A stretch of 64,000 nucleotides of DNA from Photobacterium galatheae (GTDB lineage Bacteria > Pseudomonadota > Gammaproteobacteria > Enterobacterales > Vibrionaceae), in assembly GCF_000695255.1 (NCBI RefSeq), contig NZ_JMIB01000031.1, positions 1 through 64,000 of the forward strand, read 5' to 3'. The notes under the pieces are model-generated. The model was given only the letters and a program-made list of their open reading frames with translations. It had not been told where the DNA came from and did no database searches. The position numbers and the translations under genes are program-made. Within the stretch, counting starts at the first letter, position 1, and each line of letters starts with the position of its first letter. Positions 26,289 through 36,003 of this stretch are shown here, in pieces.

Positions 26289-27962
26289 ATGACCCAAAGC
26301 CCCCCTGCGGTTCTTGCAACCGAATACTACCGAGAGAATTTCGAGCTACTGTTAGACACCGTCCACCAGCAGTACCGGGATTTGCTCAGCCAGTCTGAAC
26401 GACACTGGGTTGCCACCTACCATGATTTGCCCGTCAGCGCGAGGCTGCTTTATATTCGGCTGCTGTCTCGCAAAGGCCAGTTCTTCCGCATCAGCAAACT
26501 TCATTATGCTGAAATCAGCCCAATGCATCTTGCGGTTCAAGCGCTGGATGCATGTGGTTTTATCACAATCAACCGGGCAGACTGGCCAATGCCCGAATTA
26601 CTGTCTCTGTTCACTAAACCTGAGTTGCTCAGCCAATATCATGCCAAAGCCTATCCTGAATTATGGGCCAAAAACAGCGCATTAAAACAAGCGCGTAAAC
26701 CCGAACTGATCGAAGCGCTGCTGAGTGCAAATCTTTCCATGTTATCCCTACAGGAAACGATTGTTCATGTTGAACATCAGGCGCACCTCAACACATTTCT
26801 GCTGTTATTTTTCGGAAATCAGCATCAGGATTTAAGCCAGTTTGTGCTGGCCGATCTGGGTCTGCACCAATTTGAGTGCTATCAAACAGACACATCGACC
26901 CGACTGTTTCAACAACGGCATCACATCTTGCAATGGTTGTCGCTGGAAGCGCTTGCCCGACAGTATGAAGACAGTTTCGGTCACAAAAACAGTCAGAACG
27001 GCAGAGAAAACATCACACGGGAGCAATTTGCCCGAAACCTCCCGAAGACCCTCCACTGGCAGCCGCTGGAAAGACGCCGGCAAAGGCTGCTGAACCGAAT
27101 CGGGCGGGATCTGGAACGCCAGGGCCGTGACGATCTTGCCCTATACCTGTACCGGCAAAGTACATTGCCGCCCAGCCGGGAGCGACAAGTGCGCATTCTG
27201 GACCGGTTGAACCGTCACCAGACCGCACTGGCCCTCAGCGAAACCATGCAACGCTTGCCTTACAATGAGGAAGAACGGGAAGTCGGACAACGACTGAACA
27301 TCAAACTTCGACGCACTTTGGCGTTACCCTATGAGCCTCCCGCCAAAGACTGTTTCACCGAAGACACCCTGACCCTGCCCGCCACCGGTCAGCGTGTTGA
27401 GCTGGCTGTCGCTGAACATTATCAGCAACAGGGCTGGCACGTCTATTACACGGAAAATGCCCTGCTTTGCGGTTTATTTGGTCTGGCTTTCTGGGACATT
27501 ATCTTTGCACCCGTCCCGGGTGCGTTTCTGAACCCGTTTCAGCGGGCCCCTCGGGATATGTACCACAGTGAATTCTGTGAACGCCGACAGCCGCAATTAT
27601 CAGCCCGGCTTGAAGCCATTCGTTCAGCACGCTGGCACGATTGGCTAACTGTCTTTGAACAAAAATCCGGCCTCAGTAATGACTGGGTCAACTGGTCGCT
27701 TCTGTCCCCGGATTTAATCAGGCAAACGGTGCAGTGTTTAACCGGGGAACAGCTTTACGCAATCTTGTCTCGTCTGTTATTCGATCCGCGCCACAATCGC
27801 AGTGGTCAGCCAGATTTGGTGATGTTCAAACAAGGCAACATCAAATGGGTAGAAGTCAAAGGTCCCGGGGACACGCTTCAGGCGAATCAGAAACGCTGGC
27901 TGCGCCTTTTCCGGCAACTGGATCTGGACGCCAGCATTAACCATGTTCGCTGGCAAATGTGA
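26289..27962 (+). CDS. VRR-NUC domain (FAN1-like) nuclease
   Basis: 557 residues from the ATG at 26289, chosen because GGTGAG lies just before it; an ATG six codons earlier lacks a site. The C-terminal 100 residues are the VRR-NUC nuclease with the metal-binding core QPDLVMF, then WVEVKGPGD, and KRWLRLF. The middle is helical and resembles the TPR-like and SAP regions of FAN1 proteins. FAN1 homologues act as structure-specific 5'-flap nucleases in interstrand crosslink repair. The role in bacteria is inferred from the family. Confidence 0.85.
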   Translation: MTQSPPAVLATEYYRENFELLLDTVHQQYRDLLSQSERHWVATYHDLPVSARLLYIRLLSRKGQFFRISKLHYAEISPMHLAVQALDACGFITINRADWPMPELLSLFTKPELLSQYHAKAYPELWAKNSALKQARKPELIEALLSANLSMLSLQETIVHVEHQAHLNTFLLLFFGNQHQDLSQFVLADLGLHQFECYQTDTSTRLFQQRHHILQWLSLEALARQYEDSFGHKNSQNGRENITREQFARNLPKTLHWQPLERRRQRLLNRIGRDLERQGRDDLALYLYRQSTLPPSRERQVRILDRLNRHQTALALSETMQRLPYNEEEREVGQRLNIKLRRTLALPYEPPAKDCFTEDTLTLPATGQRVELAVAEHYQQQGWHVYYTENALLCGLFGLAFWDIIFAPVPGAFLNPFQRAPRDMYHSEFCERRQPQLSARLEAIRSARWHDWLTVFEQKSGLSNDWVNWSLLSPDLIRQTVQCLTGEQLYAILSRLLFDPRHNRSGQPDLVMFKQGNIKWVEVKGPGDTLQANQKRWLRLFRQLDLDASINHVRWQM

Positions 27963-28083
27963 ACTGACTCAAGGAAGGTAAAATTGCTGTCAATTTAAGA
28001 AAACAAAGGGGTTCGAATAGTCGTTTAAAGCTTGTATGAACTAAGCTCTATTCACCAGTAGTACAGATTTCAGTGGTGCGATC

Positions 28084-28938
28084 ATGAAAGCGACAAGAAC
28101 GATTAATAAAATCCGCTACGGTCGGAAATCCGGCCCCATGACAGCCTACATTTATCACGATAATCTGACCGAACTCAATTCTGAACTGAACCCATTTGTC
28201 CTCTGGGATCACTTTGATGCCAACGGAATTAAAGAAGAAACCGGGCTCGATTACCACGGGCATTCAGGGATTGAAGCCTTTAGTTACCCTGTCACTGGCA
28301 CCTTACACCATACCGATTCCTGTGGTTGTTCTGTCACGATGCGAACAGGTGATGTCCAGGTAATGACATCGGGCCGGGGAGTGATTCATAAAGACACCAT
28401 GCAACCACTGGGTGGGCGCGCTGAATCCTTCGCGCTCTGGACCGCGCTCCCGGCCGGTGATCAAGAGATGGCTGATGCCGCCAGTCAGTACGTCAGTACC
28501 GACAATTTGCCGTTGGTCGAAGAAATGGACGCCACCACAAAAGTGTTAATCGGCCAGTATAAAGATGCCACCAGCCCACTGACATCCAGCATTCCTGTCA
28601 CCTATCTGGATATTATGATTGCCCCTTATGGCGGCTGGTACTGGGAACCGGATGTACAGCAGCAGGTCGGTTTTGTGTATCTGCGCTCAGGGTCTGTCTA
28701 TATTGGTGCCAATCAGCTGTATCCGCAGCAGATGGGCATCCTGAATCCCTCAACGCTGCCTATCCATATCAAAACCAGCCGAAAGGGAGCGCGACTGTTC
28801 CTGGTACTGGGCCAACCCCTCGATCAGCCCCTGCTTTGCTCCGGCGGTTCGGTTCATTCCAATCAAGAGAACCTGCATCTGGGCAGTGACACAATCAGCG
28901 CTCTCATGGAAAACCAGGCCGTTCACCAGCCGTCCTGA
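28084..28938 (+). CDS. Pirin family protein
   Basis: 284 residues of the bicupin pirin family. The N-terminal cupin carries the metal motif HGHSGIEAFSY then HHTDS, and GDVQVMTSGRGVIHKD follows, as in YhhW/pirin. Some pirins show quercetin dioxygenase activity; the physiological role here is unknown. No operon partner; a hypothetical gene runs convergently 25 bases downstream. Confidence 0.88.
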   Translation: MKATRTINKIRYGRKSGPMTAYIYHDNLTELNSELNPFVLWDHFDANGIKEETGLDYHGHSGIEAFSYPVTGTLHHTDSCGCSVTMRTGDVQVMTSGRGVIHKDTMQPLGGRAESFALWTALPAGDQEMADAASQYVSTDNLPLVEEMDATTKVLIGQYKDATSPLTSSIPVTYLDIMIAPYGGWYWEPDVQQQVGFVYLRSGSVYIGANQLYPQQMGILNPSTLPIHIKTSRKGARLFLVLGQPLDQPLLCSGGSVHSNQENLHLGSDTISALMENQAVHQPS

Positions 28939-28963
28939 CGCTGTTTCTGACTTTGACTGTTAC

Positions 28964-29437
28964 TTACTCACGATGGCCGAACTGACAGGTTCCGTCTGAC
29001 TGAAACCAGACTGCCTGCGTTTTCTTTTTCGCAATCAGCAACGGGCCATCATCGAAAAATAAAAAATTCTTCCAGTGACGCCGGAACACCGCCCAGGTGG
29101 TTTCAATCAGGTTGTATTTCTCATAACAGAAATAAACCGGTGTGTTGTCTTCCCAGCACAGAAACTCAGCTAATGCTTCCGGCAAGGCTGGATCATCCCC
29201 ATCCCAAGCGTTTTGCCAGTCGACGGATTCAATCCAGTTTTTATCCTGATTCGGCCAGTCACCACTTCCGAAATGATCGGCATCCGGGCTTTGCGCACTA
29301 ATATGCTCTCGCCACAGAATCGCCGAGCGCGCCTGAGTCAACGGTTTAATTTGAGCCAGATCCTCAGCCGGAACAGGCATAGAAGCGTGGGTAAAAATCC
29401 ACTTGCGGGAATAAGCGTTGATATCAATATAGTGCAT
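28964..29437 (-). CDS. DUF2947-like protein
   Basis: 157 residues from the ATG at 29437, chosen because the similarity to the DUF2947 family starts with MHYIDINAYSRKWIFTH and the upstream extension is cysteine-rich and unlike it. Segment SMPVPAEDLAQIKPLTQARS and the C-terminal FDDGPLLI are recognisable. Soluble; function unknown. The ribosome site is weak. Convergent with the pirin gene. Confidence 0.75.
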   Translation of the reverse strand: MHYIDINAYSRKWIFTHASMPVPAEDLAQIKPLTQARSAILWREHISAQSPDADHFGSGDWPNQDKNWIESVDWQNAWDGDDPALPEALAEFLCWEDNTPVYFCYEKYNLIETTWAVFRRHWKNFLFFDDGPLLIAKKKTQAVWFQSDGTCQFGHRE

Positions 29438-29776
29438 GATCAAATTCGGAAAACAATGAGACCGGGAAATGTACCGCAGATAACGATGCGATGCCAGAAA
29501 GGGCCGAATTTTGTCCGGAGAATTTCGCTGAAAAATACAGCAACAGCATGAAACTGAACATAGCACTGGATAGAAGACTGAACGACAAGGGGCAGCCCTG
29601 ACAGGACTGACCCCGACACGTCATTCTCACTGATTTCGTGCGTTCAACCGGAAAATTCGGGATCAATGTATTCACAGAACCTCATGCCCGTAGCAAGGTC
29701 GACGATGCCTTCCCATCACCAACCGCTGATAGCATGAATCTGATCCGTTTTTTCAGGTCCGTTTTTCAGGTTGATT
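29438..29776. other. Intergenic region without a recognised gene
   Basis: Between the DUF2947-like gene and the small gene at 29777. Longer reading frames extend into it but lack ribosome sites. A repeated TTTTTCAGGT occurs at 29751-29773. Nothing else is seen. Confidence 0.4.
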
Positions 29777-29995
29777 TTATTTCGCACTCCAGAAATTGCT
29801 GACCCAGCCACCTGTCTGCTCATCAAAATGATTGCCACTGAATAAGTGATTGTCACCATGGTCAGTCACATGCGCTCTGGATTCCAATAACTGATAAATA
29901 TGGTTCGCCATAGGATCATCGCTGCCTTCAAGCCGTTTTCGGGTCGCAACCTCCTTAATAATTTGCAGCCGATAGGCACCGTTTGCCTTCTTCAT
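29777..29995 (-). CDS. Small hypothetical protein
   Basis: 72 residues from the ATG at 29995, which has GGGAGGA directly upstream. The N-terminal half is helical and basic (GAYRLQIIKEVATRKRL), and the C-terminal half is rich in His, Asn and aromatic residues (HVTDHGDNHLFSGNHFDE, GGWVSNFW). No membrane segment. Not recognised. Confidence 0.6.
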   Translation of the reverse strand: MKKANGAYRLQIIKEVATRKRLEGSDDPMANHIYQLLESRAHVTDHGDNHLFSGNHFDEQTGGWVSNFWSAK

Positions 29996-30447
29996 CCTGT
30001 CCTCCCGCACTTTTTTCGCTCACTTTGCTTCTGATACATGCCGCAAGGGCTCATAAAACATAGGTTCGGACCTCAAAAGCGTCAAATTTTCGACATCTCA
30101 TTGTCATATTGATTTGCTACCACCAAGAAAAGGAACAAACCACTTTTCAAGTAATTAGCCTTTCCGGTTGTCTCGGAAAGGGGACGGTTTCAAATGAAGA
30201 TTCATTTAAGCGGCTGAATTTACTGGCATTACCCTGACATAAAAACTTCATACATCAGCCATGATACTGCTCTGGGTTTTTCAGACCACAAAGCATAGAA
30301 AACTGGACGTTTCCGTCACTCACAGTCAGGTAGCCGGAACTCATCCGACGGAATGATTGTCTCAGCTATGGATAACAAAAATAGTTCTATCTGCTAAGTT
30401 AATCATGTGGCCAGTTGATTGGTCACATTCAGACTCTGGGAGGTTTT
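29996..30447. other. Intergenic region without a recognised gene
   Basis: Upstream of two divergent genes. An inverted repeat CCTTTCCG/CGGAAAGG lies around 30160-30181 with no T-run after it. The promoter of the DUF3108-like gene should be near the right end. No gene is seen. Confidence 0.4.
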
Positions 30448-31230
30448 GTGAGTCGTTTGATAGTGTCTGCTTTCCTGACGTTCAGTATGGCGTCGTCTGC
30501 TGCAGTTGCATCCCCACCCGTGGAATGGCACCAGTGTGTCAAAACGATGACCTATGACCTTTTCTATGGCAGCCATAAAATCGGCTTTTTTGAGCGGAAG
30601 CTGAGCTGGGAAAACAATCAGCAGGTCGATATCCGATCCCGCAGTAAACTCTCTGCGCTGGTTGTTAAAACGAATTTTGAACAGCAAACCCGCCTGGTTT
30701 GGTCGGAGATGAAAAACTCTTTCATCACGCAATCCTTCAATCGTAGTATTTCAGGTTTAATCGATGGCAGAACTCGCGGCCAGTTTAATCAGGATGGTAC
30801 CCGCTCCGATATCGTCAATGACGGTGAGAAGCTGAGTTTTAACAGCGGTGATCTGCCGTTACTGGATGTGGAAGCGGTGGCCAGCCAGATGCGCCTGAAT
30901 CTGATTCAGGGCAAAAAAACGTTTGATTTCAAAATGCAGGAGTCCGACGATGTCAGCCATTACTACTTCAGCGTTGCCGGAGAAGAAACCCTGAATACCA
31001 ACTACGGCAAAGTGAAAACCATTCGGGTCGAACAAATCAAAAAGCCCGACCGGGAAGTGAATTTGTGGTTTGCGCCCGAGCTGGACTACCAACTGGTCCG
31101 TGGCACCTATAAGCGAAAAATTCTTGATTTAAAAGCCGTTCTGCGCAACAAGCGTGAAGTCTGCCCTCAGAGCTACTTCACCCATAATCTCAGTGAGATG
31201 ACGGCCAAATCAAGCGCCATTGCCCCCTGA
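30448..31230 (+). CDS. Periplasmic DUF3108-like protein
   Basis: 260 residues from a GTG at 30448, chosen because CTGGGAGG lies directly before it and because the product then begins with a clean signal peptide (SRLIVSAFLTFSMASSAAVA) with cleavage near ASP. The mature protein is beta-rich and matches DUF3108 proteins in its C-terminal half (TLNTNYGKVKTIRVEQIKKPDREVNLWFAPELDY as read in pieces). Exported; function unknown in this family. It may sit in the periplasm or outer-membrane side. Confidence 0.75.
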   Translation: MSRLIVSAFLTFSMASSAAVASPPVEWHQCVKTMTYDLFYGSHKIGFFERKLSWENNQQVDIRSRSKLSALVVKTNFEQQTRLVWSEMKNSFITQSFNRSISGLIDGRTRGQFNQDGTRSDIVNDGEKLSFNSGDLPLLDVEAVASQMRLNLIQGKKTFDFKMQESDDVSHYYFSVAGEETLNTNYGKVKTIRVEQIKKPDREVNLWFAPELDYQLVRGTYKRKILDLKAVLRNKREVCPQSYFTHNLSEMTAKSSAIAP

Positions 31231-31233
31231 GAC

Positions 31234-31485
31234 TTATTTCTGAAACGCTTTTCCGCCCATGATTTTCAATGCCGGCGTGCCTCGAATAAGCGCCTCTCTG
31301 GCAAACGGCTGCTCACAGCCGGGGCAATGACAAGGGACCACCGTGTGATCTTTGACGATGCGTTCCTTGAAACACTTGACCAAAGCCCCCTTCCCCCCTT
31401 TCCGATACTTCAACAGCAGGGTCCGGCACTGACTGCAATAGATCTCGACCGTTTTTTCCGGGCCTTTTTTATTGGGTTTAGCCAT
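31234..31485 (-). CDS. Small zinc-ribbon protein
   Basis: 83 residues with two CxxC pairs, CSQC near residue 17 and CHCPGC near 53, typical of a zinc ribbon. Rich in Lys. Its start overlaps the end of the gamma-glutamylcyclotransferase gene by eight bases, so it is translationally coupled and is the last gene of the 5-oxoproline operon. Function unknown. Confidence 0.8.
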   Translation of the reverse strand: MAKPNKKGPEKTVEIYCSQCRTLLLKYRKGGKGALVKCFKERIVKDHTVVPCHCPGCEQPFAREALIRGTPALKIMGGKAFQK

Positions 31486-32038
31486 GAACCCTCACCGGGT
31501 GGATCAGGCGGTCAATCATGGGGAGGTGTGCGGCTTCAACACCAGCCAGATTCCCATACTTTGGTGCCTCACGGTCGTTTTCCAATGGGTGGTGCCACCC
31601 TGAAGTAGTTTCAATAAACGTCCGGGCAAAAGCGTCTGAAATCGACAAACATCCAGCCAGCACCGTATCGACATACGTTTGCATAATCGGGTTATGCTGG
31701 CACGGCGGTGCCGGATTCGCTTTGACATAAACCCAGACCGGCGCATCAAATTGCAGAATGTCACGCTGAGTGATCTGTCCGGGATCAACCTCGATGCGGG
31801 TATATCCCCGTTCCCTGTGATCAAAATGCATCAATGCCTGTTCTTCGACGCGTACCAGCACACCATTACAACGCCCTTCCCCGGGCATGGCCACCAACGG
31901 TGAAATGCTGTAAGTCCCATCCACTTTCCCCCAATGGCGCTCCAGCCCTTCCACAACAGCGGGAACAGCCTGACCGGTCTGGCCTGTCCGCTGACGCGAT
32001 GCGCGATTAATTAAACTACCGTAACCAAAGATGTACAT
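31478..32038 (-). CDS. Gamma-glutamylcyclotransferase family protein
   Basis: 186 residues from the ATG at 32038, preceded by GGAGG. The family signature MYIFGYGSLINR opens the protein and the likely catalytic glutamate lies in FDHRERGYTR. These enzymes release 5-oxoproline from gamma-glutamyl amines, peptides or glutathione. It lies 75 bases after pxpC on the same strand, and PxpABC consumes 5-oxoproline, which strengthens the assignment. ChaC-type glutathione specificity is possible but not shown. Confidence 0.85.
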   Translation of the reverse strand: MYIFGYGSLINRASRQRTGQTGQAVPAVVEGLERHWGKVDGTYSISPLVAMPGEGRCNGVLVRVEEQALMHFDHRERGYTRIEVDPGQITQRDILQFDAPVWVYVKANPAPPCQHNPIMQTYVDTVLAGCLSISDAFARTFIETTSGWHHPLENDREAPKYGNLAGVEAAHLPMIDRLIHPVRVHG

Positions 32039-32113
32039 CGAATCCTCCACAAAAGACCTACAACCCGCATGAATATACCCCTCTGACGATGGCCAACCTA
32101 AATATGGCAAACC

Positions 32114-33040
32114 CTAATAGGGCAAGCCGAAAAAGTGCGAGAAACGTTGCCATGCTTTGCGCAATGATACCAAATCGCCACGAAGAAATCGGATGTCTTT
32201 ACCCGGGCGCGCTTGCGCCAGTCTGGGCAAATCAATCCGGGCCACACAGCCCAATTTAGGATACCCCCCGAGGGTCTGTCGGTCGTTCAGCAAAACTATC
32301 GGTTGCCCGTTGGGTGGGATCTGCACCGCCCCCAGTGCGATCCCTTCAGAAACAATGCCCGCCGGCCCCCCCAGTATCGCATTGCCTTCCAGCCGACAGC
32401 CCATTCGGTCACTTTCAGGCAACACATGGTAGTGATTGTCGAAGAACTGATTGCGGGCATCGGGCGGGAATAAATCCCACTGAGACGACATCAGTAAATG
32501 CAGTTCAGCCGGACTGTCATAATCGGGAATAAAACGAGACGGTACATATCGAGGGCGGTGACGAATCAGACTCGGACGAATGGGTAATTGATCCCCCAGG
32601 GCTAACGCCCTGCCCTGCACACCGCCAATCTGATTCCGGATCACCGTGGCACGACTGTCTAAGATCCGGGGCACATCAATGCCCCCCTGAATCGCCAGAT
32701 AAGCACGCAACCCGCTGCGGGCATAACCCAGTTGCAGGGTCTGTCCCTTGCGCATGACAAACGTTGCCCAACTGTCGACCGGTTCGCCATCCAGACTGGC
32801 CTGCATTTCCGCACCGGTGAGCGCACATTCAATATCTGCATGCGCCCTAAAACTGGCCTGACCCACCGTAATTTCCAGCTGAGCGCAGTCCATCGGGTTT
32901 CCCAGCAGATAATTAGCCCAGCAATAGGCATGCATATCCGCCGCACCGCCCTGACTGAGGCCCTGCCGGGCAACGCCCAGCCGGCCAGTATCTTGTACCA
33001 GGGTGAGTGCACCGGGGCGCATTACTTCCAGTGTGGCCAT
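32114..33040 (-). CDS. pxpC: 5-oxoprolinase subunit PxpC
   Basis: 308 residues, biotin-dependent carboxyltransferase (AHS2/KipA) family. Recognisable segments are PGALTLVQDTGRLGVARQG near the start, GMQ-type LEITVGQASF, and QTLGGYPKLGCVARIDL near the end. With PxpA and PxpB it forms the ATP-dependent prokaryotic 5-oxoprolinase that hydrolyses 5-oxoproline to glutamate. Overlaps pxpB by 19 bases. Confidence 0.92.
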   Translation of the reverse strand: MATLEVMRPGALTLVQDTGRLGVARQGLSQGGAADMHAYCWANYLLGNPMDCAQLEITVGQASFRAHADIECALTGAEMQASLDGEPVDSWATFVMRKGQTLQLGYARSGLRAYLAIQGGIDVPRILDSRATVIRNQIGGVQGRALALGDQLPIRPSLIRHRPRYVPSRFIPDYDSPAELHLLMSSQWDLFPPDARNQFFDNHYHVLPESDRMGCRLEGNAILGGPAGIVSEGIALGAVQIPPNGQPIVLLNDRQTLGGYPKLGCVARIDLPRLAQARPGKDIRFLRGDLVSLRKAWQRFSHFFGLPY

Positions 33041-33726
33041 ATTTCCCCTCCGAGAGACTGAAAAGTGGTTCGGTCAACGGGTTGAAAACGGACCTGATCT
33101 CCAACCTGAAACGGTGTCATCGGCGCCTGTTCCGGGTTGAACAGTGGCTTTGGACAATTGCCGATAATTTGCCAGCCGCCGGGAGACTGCGACGGATATA
33201 CAGCGGTTTGCTGATTGGCGATACCGACACTGCCGGGCGCGACACTGAGTCGGGGTTCTGCATGACGCGGCGTCGCAATGGCTTCGTCCACGCTGGCTAA
33301 AAACGCAAAACCCGGCGCAAACCCGATCGCACAGACGGTGTATGTCTGCCCACAGTGCAGCGCAACCACCTCGTCAACACTCAAACCTTTTTCATCCGCC
33401 AACGGCACCAGATCCGGCCCGACGTCAGGATGGTAATAGACAGGTAATTCGATGAGTTTCCCCCCCGGATGCGTCAACAGGGGCTTCGCCTGCCAGGTGT
33501 CATAACACAGCTGAATTCGCTCTCTCAGCAATCGTTCGGTCACTTTATCCGGGTGAAAATGAATCAGAATGGAGGTATAAGCCGGCACAATGTCGATGAG
33601 CTGATTCGAAAAGTCAGCTTCAACCTGGCTCGCAAGCCGGGCAATGAACGGGGTCAGGCTGAGATCGATCTCATCAGACAGCTGGACCATCAGGCAGGTT
33701 TCTGAAACGGAATCAAATCGAATCAT
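33022..33726 (-). CDS. pxpB: 5-oxoprolinase subunit PxpB
   Basis: 234 residues, AHS1/KipI family. Segments SILIHFHPDK, VCAIGFAPGFAFLASVDEAIATPRHAEPRLSVAPGSVGIA (in pieces) and STPGGW-like SQSPGGWQIIGNCP are typical. The start overlaps the pxpA stop by four bases (ATGA). Works with PxpA and PxpC in 5-oxoproline hydrolysis. Confidence 0.93.
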   Translation of the reverse strand: MIRFDSVSETCLMVQLSDEIDLSLTPFIARLASQVEADFSNQLIDIVPAYTSILIHFHPDKVTERLLRERIQLCYDTWQAKPLLTHPGGKLIELPVYYHPDVGPDLVPLADEKGLSVDEVVALHCGQTYTVCAIGFAPGFAFLASVDEAIATPRHAEPRLSVAPGSVGIANQQTAVYPSQSPGGWQIIGNCPKPLFNPEQAPMTPFQVGDQVRFQPVDRTTFQSLGGEIWPHWK

Positions 33727-34463
33727 ATGGTCATCGCCTTTCTGATGTCGGCAATCGTGGCAATTGATTCCGGATTGTCACCATGGACGCACAAAGTATC
33801 CGCCTGCAATTGCAATATTTGGCCACTCAATGTTGTCACCTGTCCGGATGCCAGTTCCAGTGCCTGTTGCAAAATTTTGTGGTGGTCATGATGCACCGCG
33901 CCGGGCTGGCTTCGTGCCACCAGATTGCCCTGCTCATCGTAAGCACGGTCTGCAAAGGCTTCAAACAGCAAATTGACCTGATGTTGCCGCGCCATGGCTT
34001 CAATGACACTGTTATCCCTTTTTGACAGCACCATCAGGCTCAGGGGGATATCTCGCTGGCGGTTCATCGCCGCCATAGCAGTCAGAATCGCTTCCAGCAC
34101 CACCGGTTGCCCCATGAGGTCATGGTAAAGTGCACCATGTGGCTTCACATAGGCAACATGGCCACCATGCAACTGGCAAATCGCCTCCAGTGCACCGGTC
34201 TGATAAGCCACCAAATGGCGAATAGCGGCAGGGCTGTGGGGAATGCTGCGTCGGCCAAATCCGGGTTTGTCGTCATAACCGGGGTGCGCACCAATCACGA
34301 CCTTGTGCGCAATGGCACAGGCAACCGTCTCCGACATAATGTCGGGATCTGAGGCATGAAAGCCGCAGGCAATATTCGCCATATCAATCCAGGGCATCAC
34401 GGCTTCATCATCTCCCATTTGCCAGGAGCCGAAGCTTTCACCCATATCACAATTCAGTTTCAT
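33723..34463 (-). CDS. pxpA: 5-oxoprolinase subunit PxpA
   Basis: 246 residues of the LamB/YcsF family. The signature LNCDMGESFGSW and NIACGFHASDP open the protein, and VIGAHPGYDD, PHGALYH and VHGDNPESI follow. First gene of pxpA-pxpB-pxpC-ggct-zinc ribbon, with AAGGA before the ATG. Metal and substrate binding map to the conserved Asp and His residues. Confidence 0.94.
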   Translation of the reverse strand: MKLNCDMGESFGSWQMGDDEAVMPWIDMANIACGFHASDPDIMSETVACAIAHKVVIGAHPGYDDKPGFGRRSIPHSPAAIRHLVAYQTGALEAICQLHGGHVAYVKPHGALYHDLMGQPVVLEAILTAMAAMNRQRDIPLSLMVLSKRDNSVIEAMARQHQVNLLFEAFADRAYDEQGNLVARSQPGAVHHDHHKILQQALELASGQVTTLSGQILQLQADTLCVHGDNPESIATIADIRKAMTI

Positions 34464-34617
34464 GCAAATCCTTAGCGCTCGCTGAAATCATCCTACCTGA
34501 TTCAATTATAACGAGTTTGCCAAAGATTCACCCAAAGCCACAAGCAATGCCTTGTGACGATGACAACACCATCAACTTATCCAGACAATTCGAAGTCTTC
34601 ACGGCTGCCACTTGAAA

Positions 34618-35112
34618 CTAAATATTGAGGTAAGTCACGCACAGCTGGTCGGCATCGACTGAATCAGGCAATTCCAGAAGCGTTTTGGCGACGGCTTTTT
34701 CCCGGATTCCTTCGACCACCCGGATGCCGCCCCCTTCGTCAGCGCGTAGTGAATTGATGCTTTCCGGCAAAAAAATCATCCACAAGATCCCGTAGAATTT
34801 ATGAATCCGGCTGGTATCTTCCCGGGTATAGAGCGTTTTTCCCTGATGTTCGATGGTCACTTTACTCTCGACATGTGAGAGCCAGTAGGTCGGGAATAAT
34901 CCCAGGGTATACAGAGAAATCGTACCGGCAATATTATCATCGCCACCGTCTTGACCCGTATCGATCGAGACTTTCATCTGATAGCTGGATGGCGTATCCC
35001 CGCAGCCATCCACGTAGCGATCCACAATCACGTCTTCCAGATCGCCTCCCACGTAACCGGCGCATCCTTGTAGCATGCAGCATGTGATGAGACTCAGAAA
35101 CATCCTTTTCAT
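34618..35112 (-). CDS. Hypothetical lipoprotein
   Basis: 164 residues. Signal peptide with lipobox LQGC at residues 14-17, giving a lipid-anchored protein. The mature part is rich in charged residues with one hydrophobic segment near residues 85-100 (YTLGLFPTYWLSHVE). AAGGT precedes the ATG. Not recognised; alone between the pxp operon and efpL. Confidence 0.8.
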   Translation of the reverse strand: MKRMFLSLITCCMLQGCAGYVGGDLEDVIVDRYVDGCGDTPSSYQMKVSIDTGQDGGDDNIAGTISLYTLGLFPTYWLSHVESKVTIEHQGKTLYTREDTSRIHKFYGILWMIFLPESINSLRADEGGGIRVVEGIREKAVAKTLLELPDSVDADQLCVTYLNI

Positions 35113-35194
35113 CGACCGACCTTTCTGTTGAGCGGGTATGTTCAGTGTAAGCCAGGTTGCATACGTCAGCGCCGTCTTCTGGAATTCCCGCGAG

Positions 35195-35224
35195 TAAAAA
35201 AACGGCCGCTCAATGAGCAGCCGT
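35195..35224 (-). terminator. Terminator of efpL
   Basis: On the minus strand, ACGGCTGCTC pairs with GAGCGGCCGT around an ATT-type loop (one mismatch), followed by a seven-T run. Confidence 0.85.
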
Positions 35225-35262
35225 CGATTCAGTCATGCAGAAAAGTGTTCAAACAAAACACA

Positions 35263-35835
35263 TTACTTCTCTACACGGTTCATGTATTTATGTTCCAGCG
35301 TGTTCACACGGATACGATCACCATTGGCGATGTACTCCGGCACCTGAACCGTCAGACCTGTACTCAGGACAGCAGGCTTGGTCCGTGCGCTGGCAGAGGC
35401 ACCTTTAATCGACGGATCGGTTTCCACGATTTCCAGATCAACGGTGGACGGCAGTTCCAGCGCAACCGGTGCACCATTTACAACCAGCACATGCAGGCCC
35501 TGAATCTCTTCGGTGATGAACAGCAACTCTTCTTCAATCACCTCTTTATTGAAGTGATACGGCGTGTAATCTTCATTATCCATGAAGATGTACTCTTCGC
35601 CGTCAATGTAAGAGAAAGACGCAGGATGGCGGCTGAAATCGGCCAGCATGATGATGTCATCAGCCTTGAAGCTCACGTCCGCTTTCGCGTTCGTCGCCAC
35701 GTCATACATACGCATCCGGTACAGGCTGCTTCCAGCGCGGCCGCTTGGGGTTAACTTGCTAATTTCCTTAACAAAGTAAACCTTACCTTCGTGTTCAATG
35801 GCTGCAGACTTTTTAATCTCACTCGCCTTTGGCAT
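35263..35835 (-). CDS. efpL: Elongation factor P-like protein EfpL (YeiP)
   Basis: 190 residues from the ATG at 35835, the standard YeiP length, with GGAG eight bases upstream; longer starts lack sites. Three beta-barrel domains as in EF-P: KOW-like N-terminus, OB domain with [18 protein letters not shown], and C-terminal [15 protein letters not shown]. The ribosome-facing loop reads [14 protein letters not shown], with an arginine at the tip in place of the modified lysine of EF-P, which marks the EfpL branch. It relieves ribosome stalling at proline-containing motifs. Monocistronic with its own terminator. Confidence 0.93.
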   Translation of the reverse strand: MPKASEIKKSAAIEHEGKVYFVKEISKLTPSGRAGSSLYRMRMYDVATNAKADVSFKADDIIMLADFSRHPASFSYIDGEEYIFMDNEDYTPYHFNKEVIEEELLFITEEIQGLHVLVVNGAPVALELPSTVDLEIVETDPSIKGASASARTKPAVLSTGLTVQVPEYIANGDRIRVNTLEHKYMNRVEK

Positions 35836-36003
35836 TGTCATAACTCCAATTAGTCGTTGGTCGCGAGAAAATAGCATGAAACGGCATGAAGACAAGTAGG
35901 CAATAAGAAAAAAGTGACCTTTCCGGACACTTCAGATGTCCTGATACAAAGCCATCACATTTCAGCTGGCTTCTGCATGTGAAACCAGCTGAAAATACGA
36001 CAG

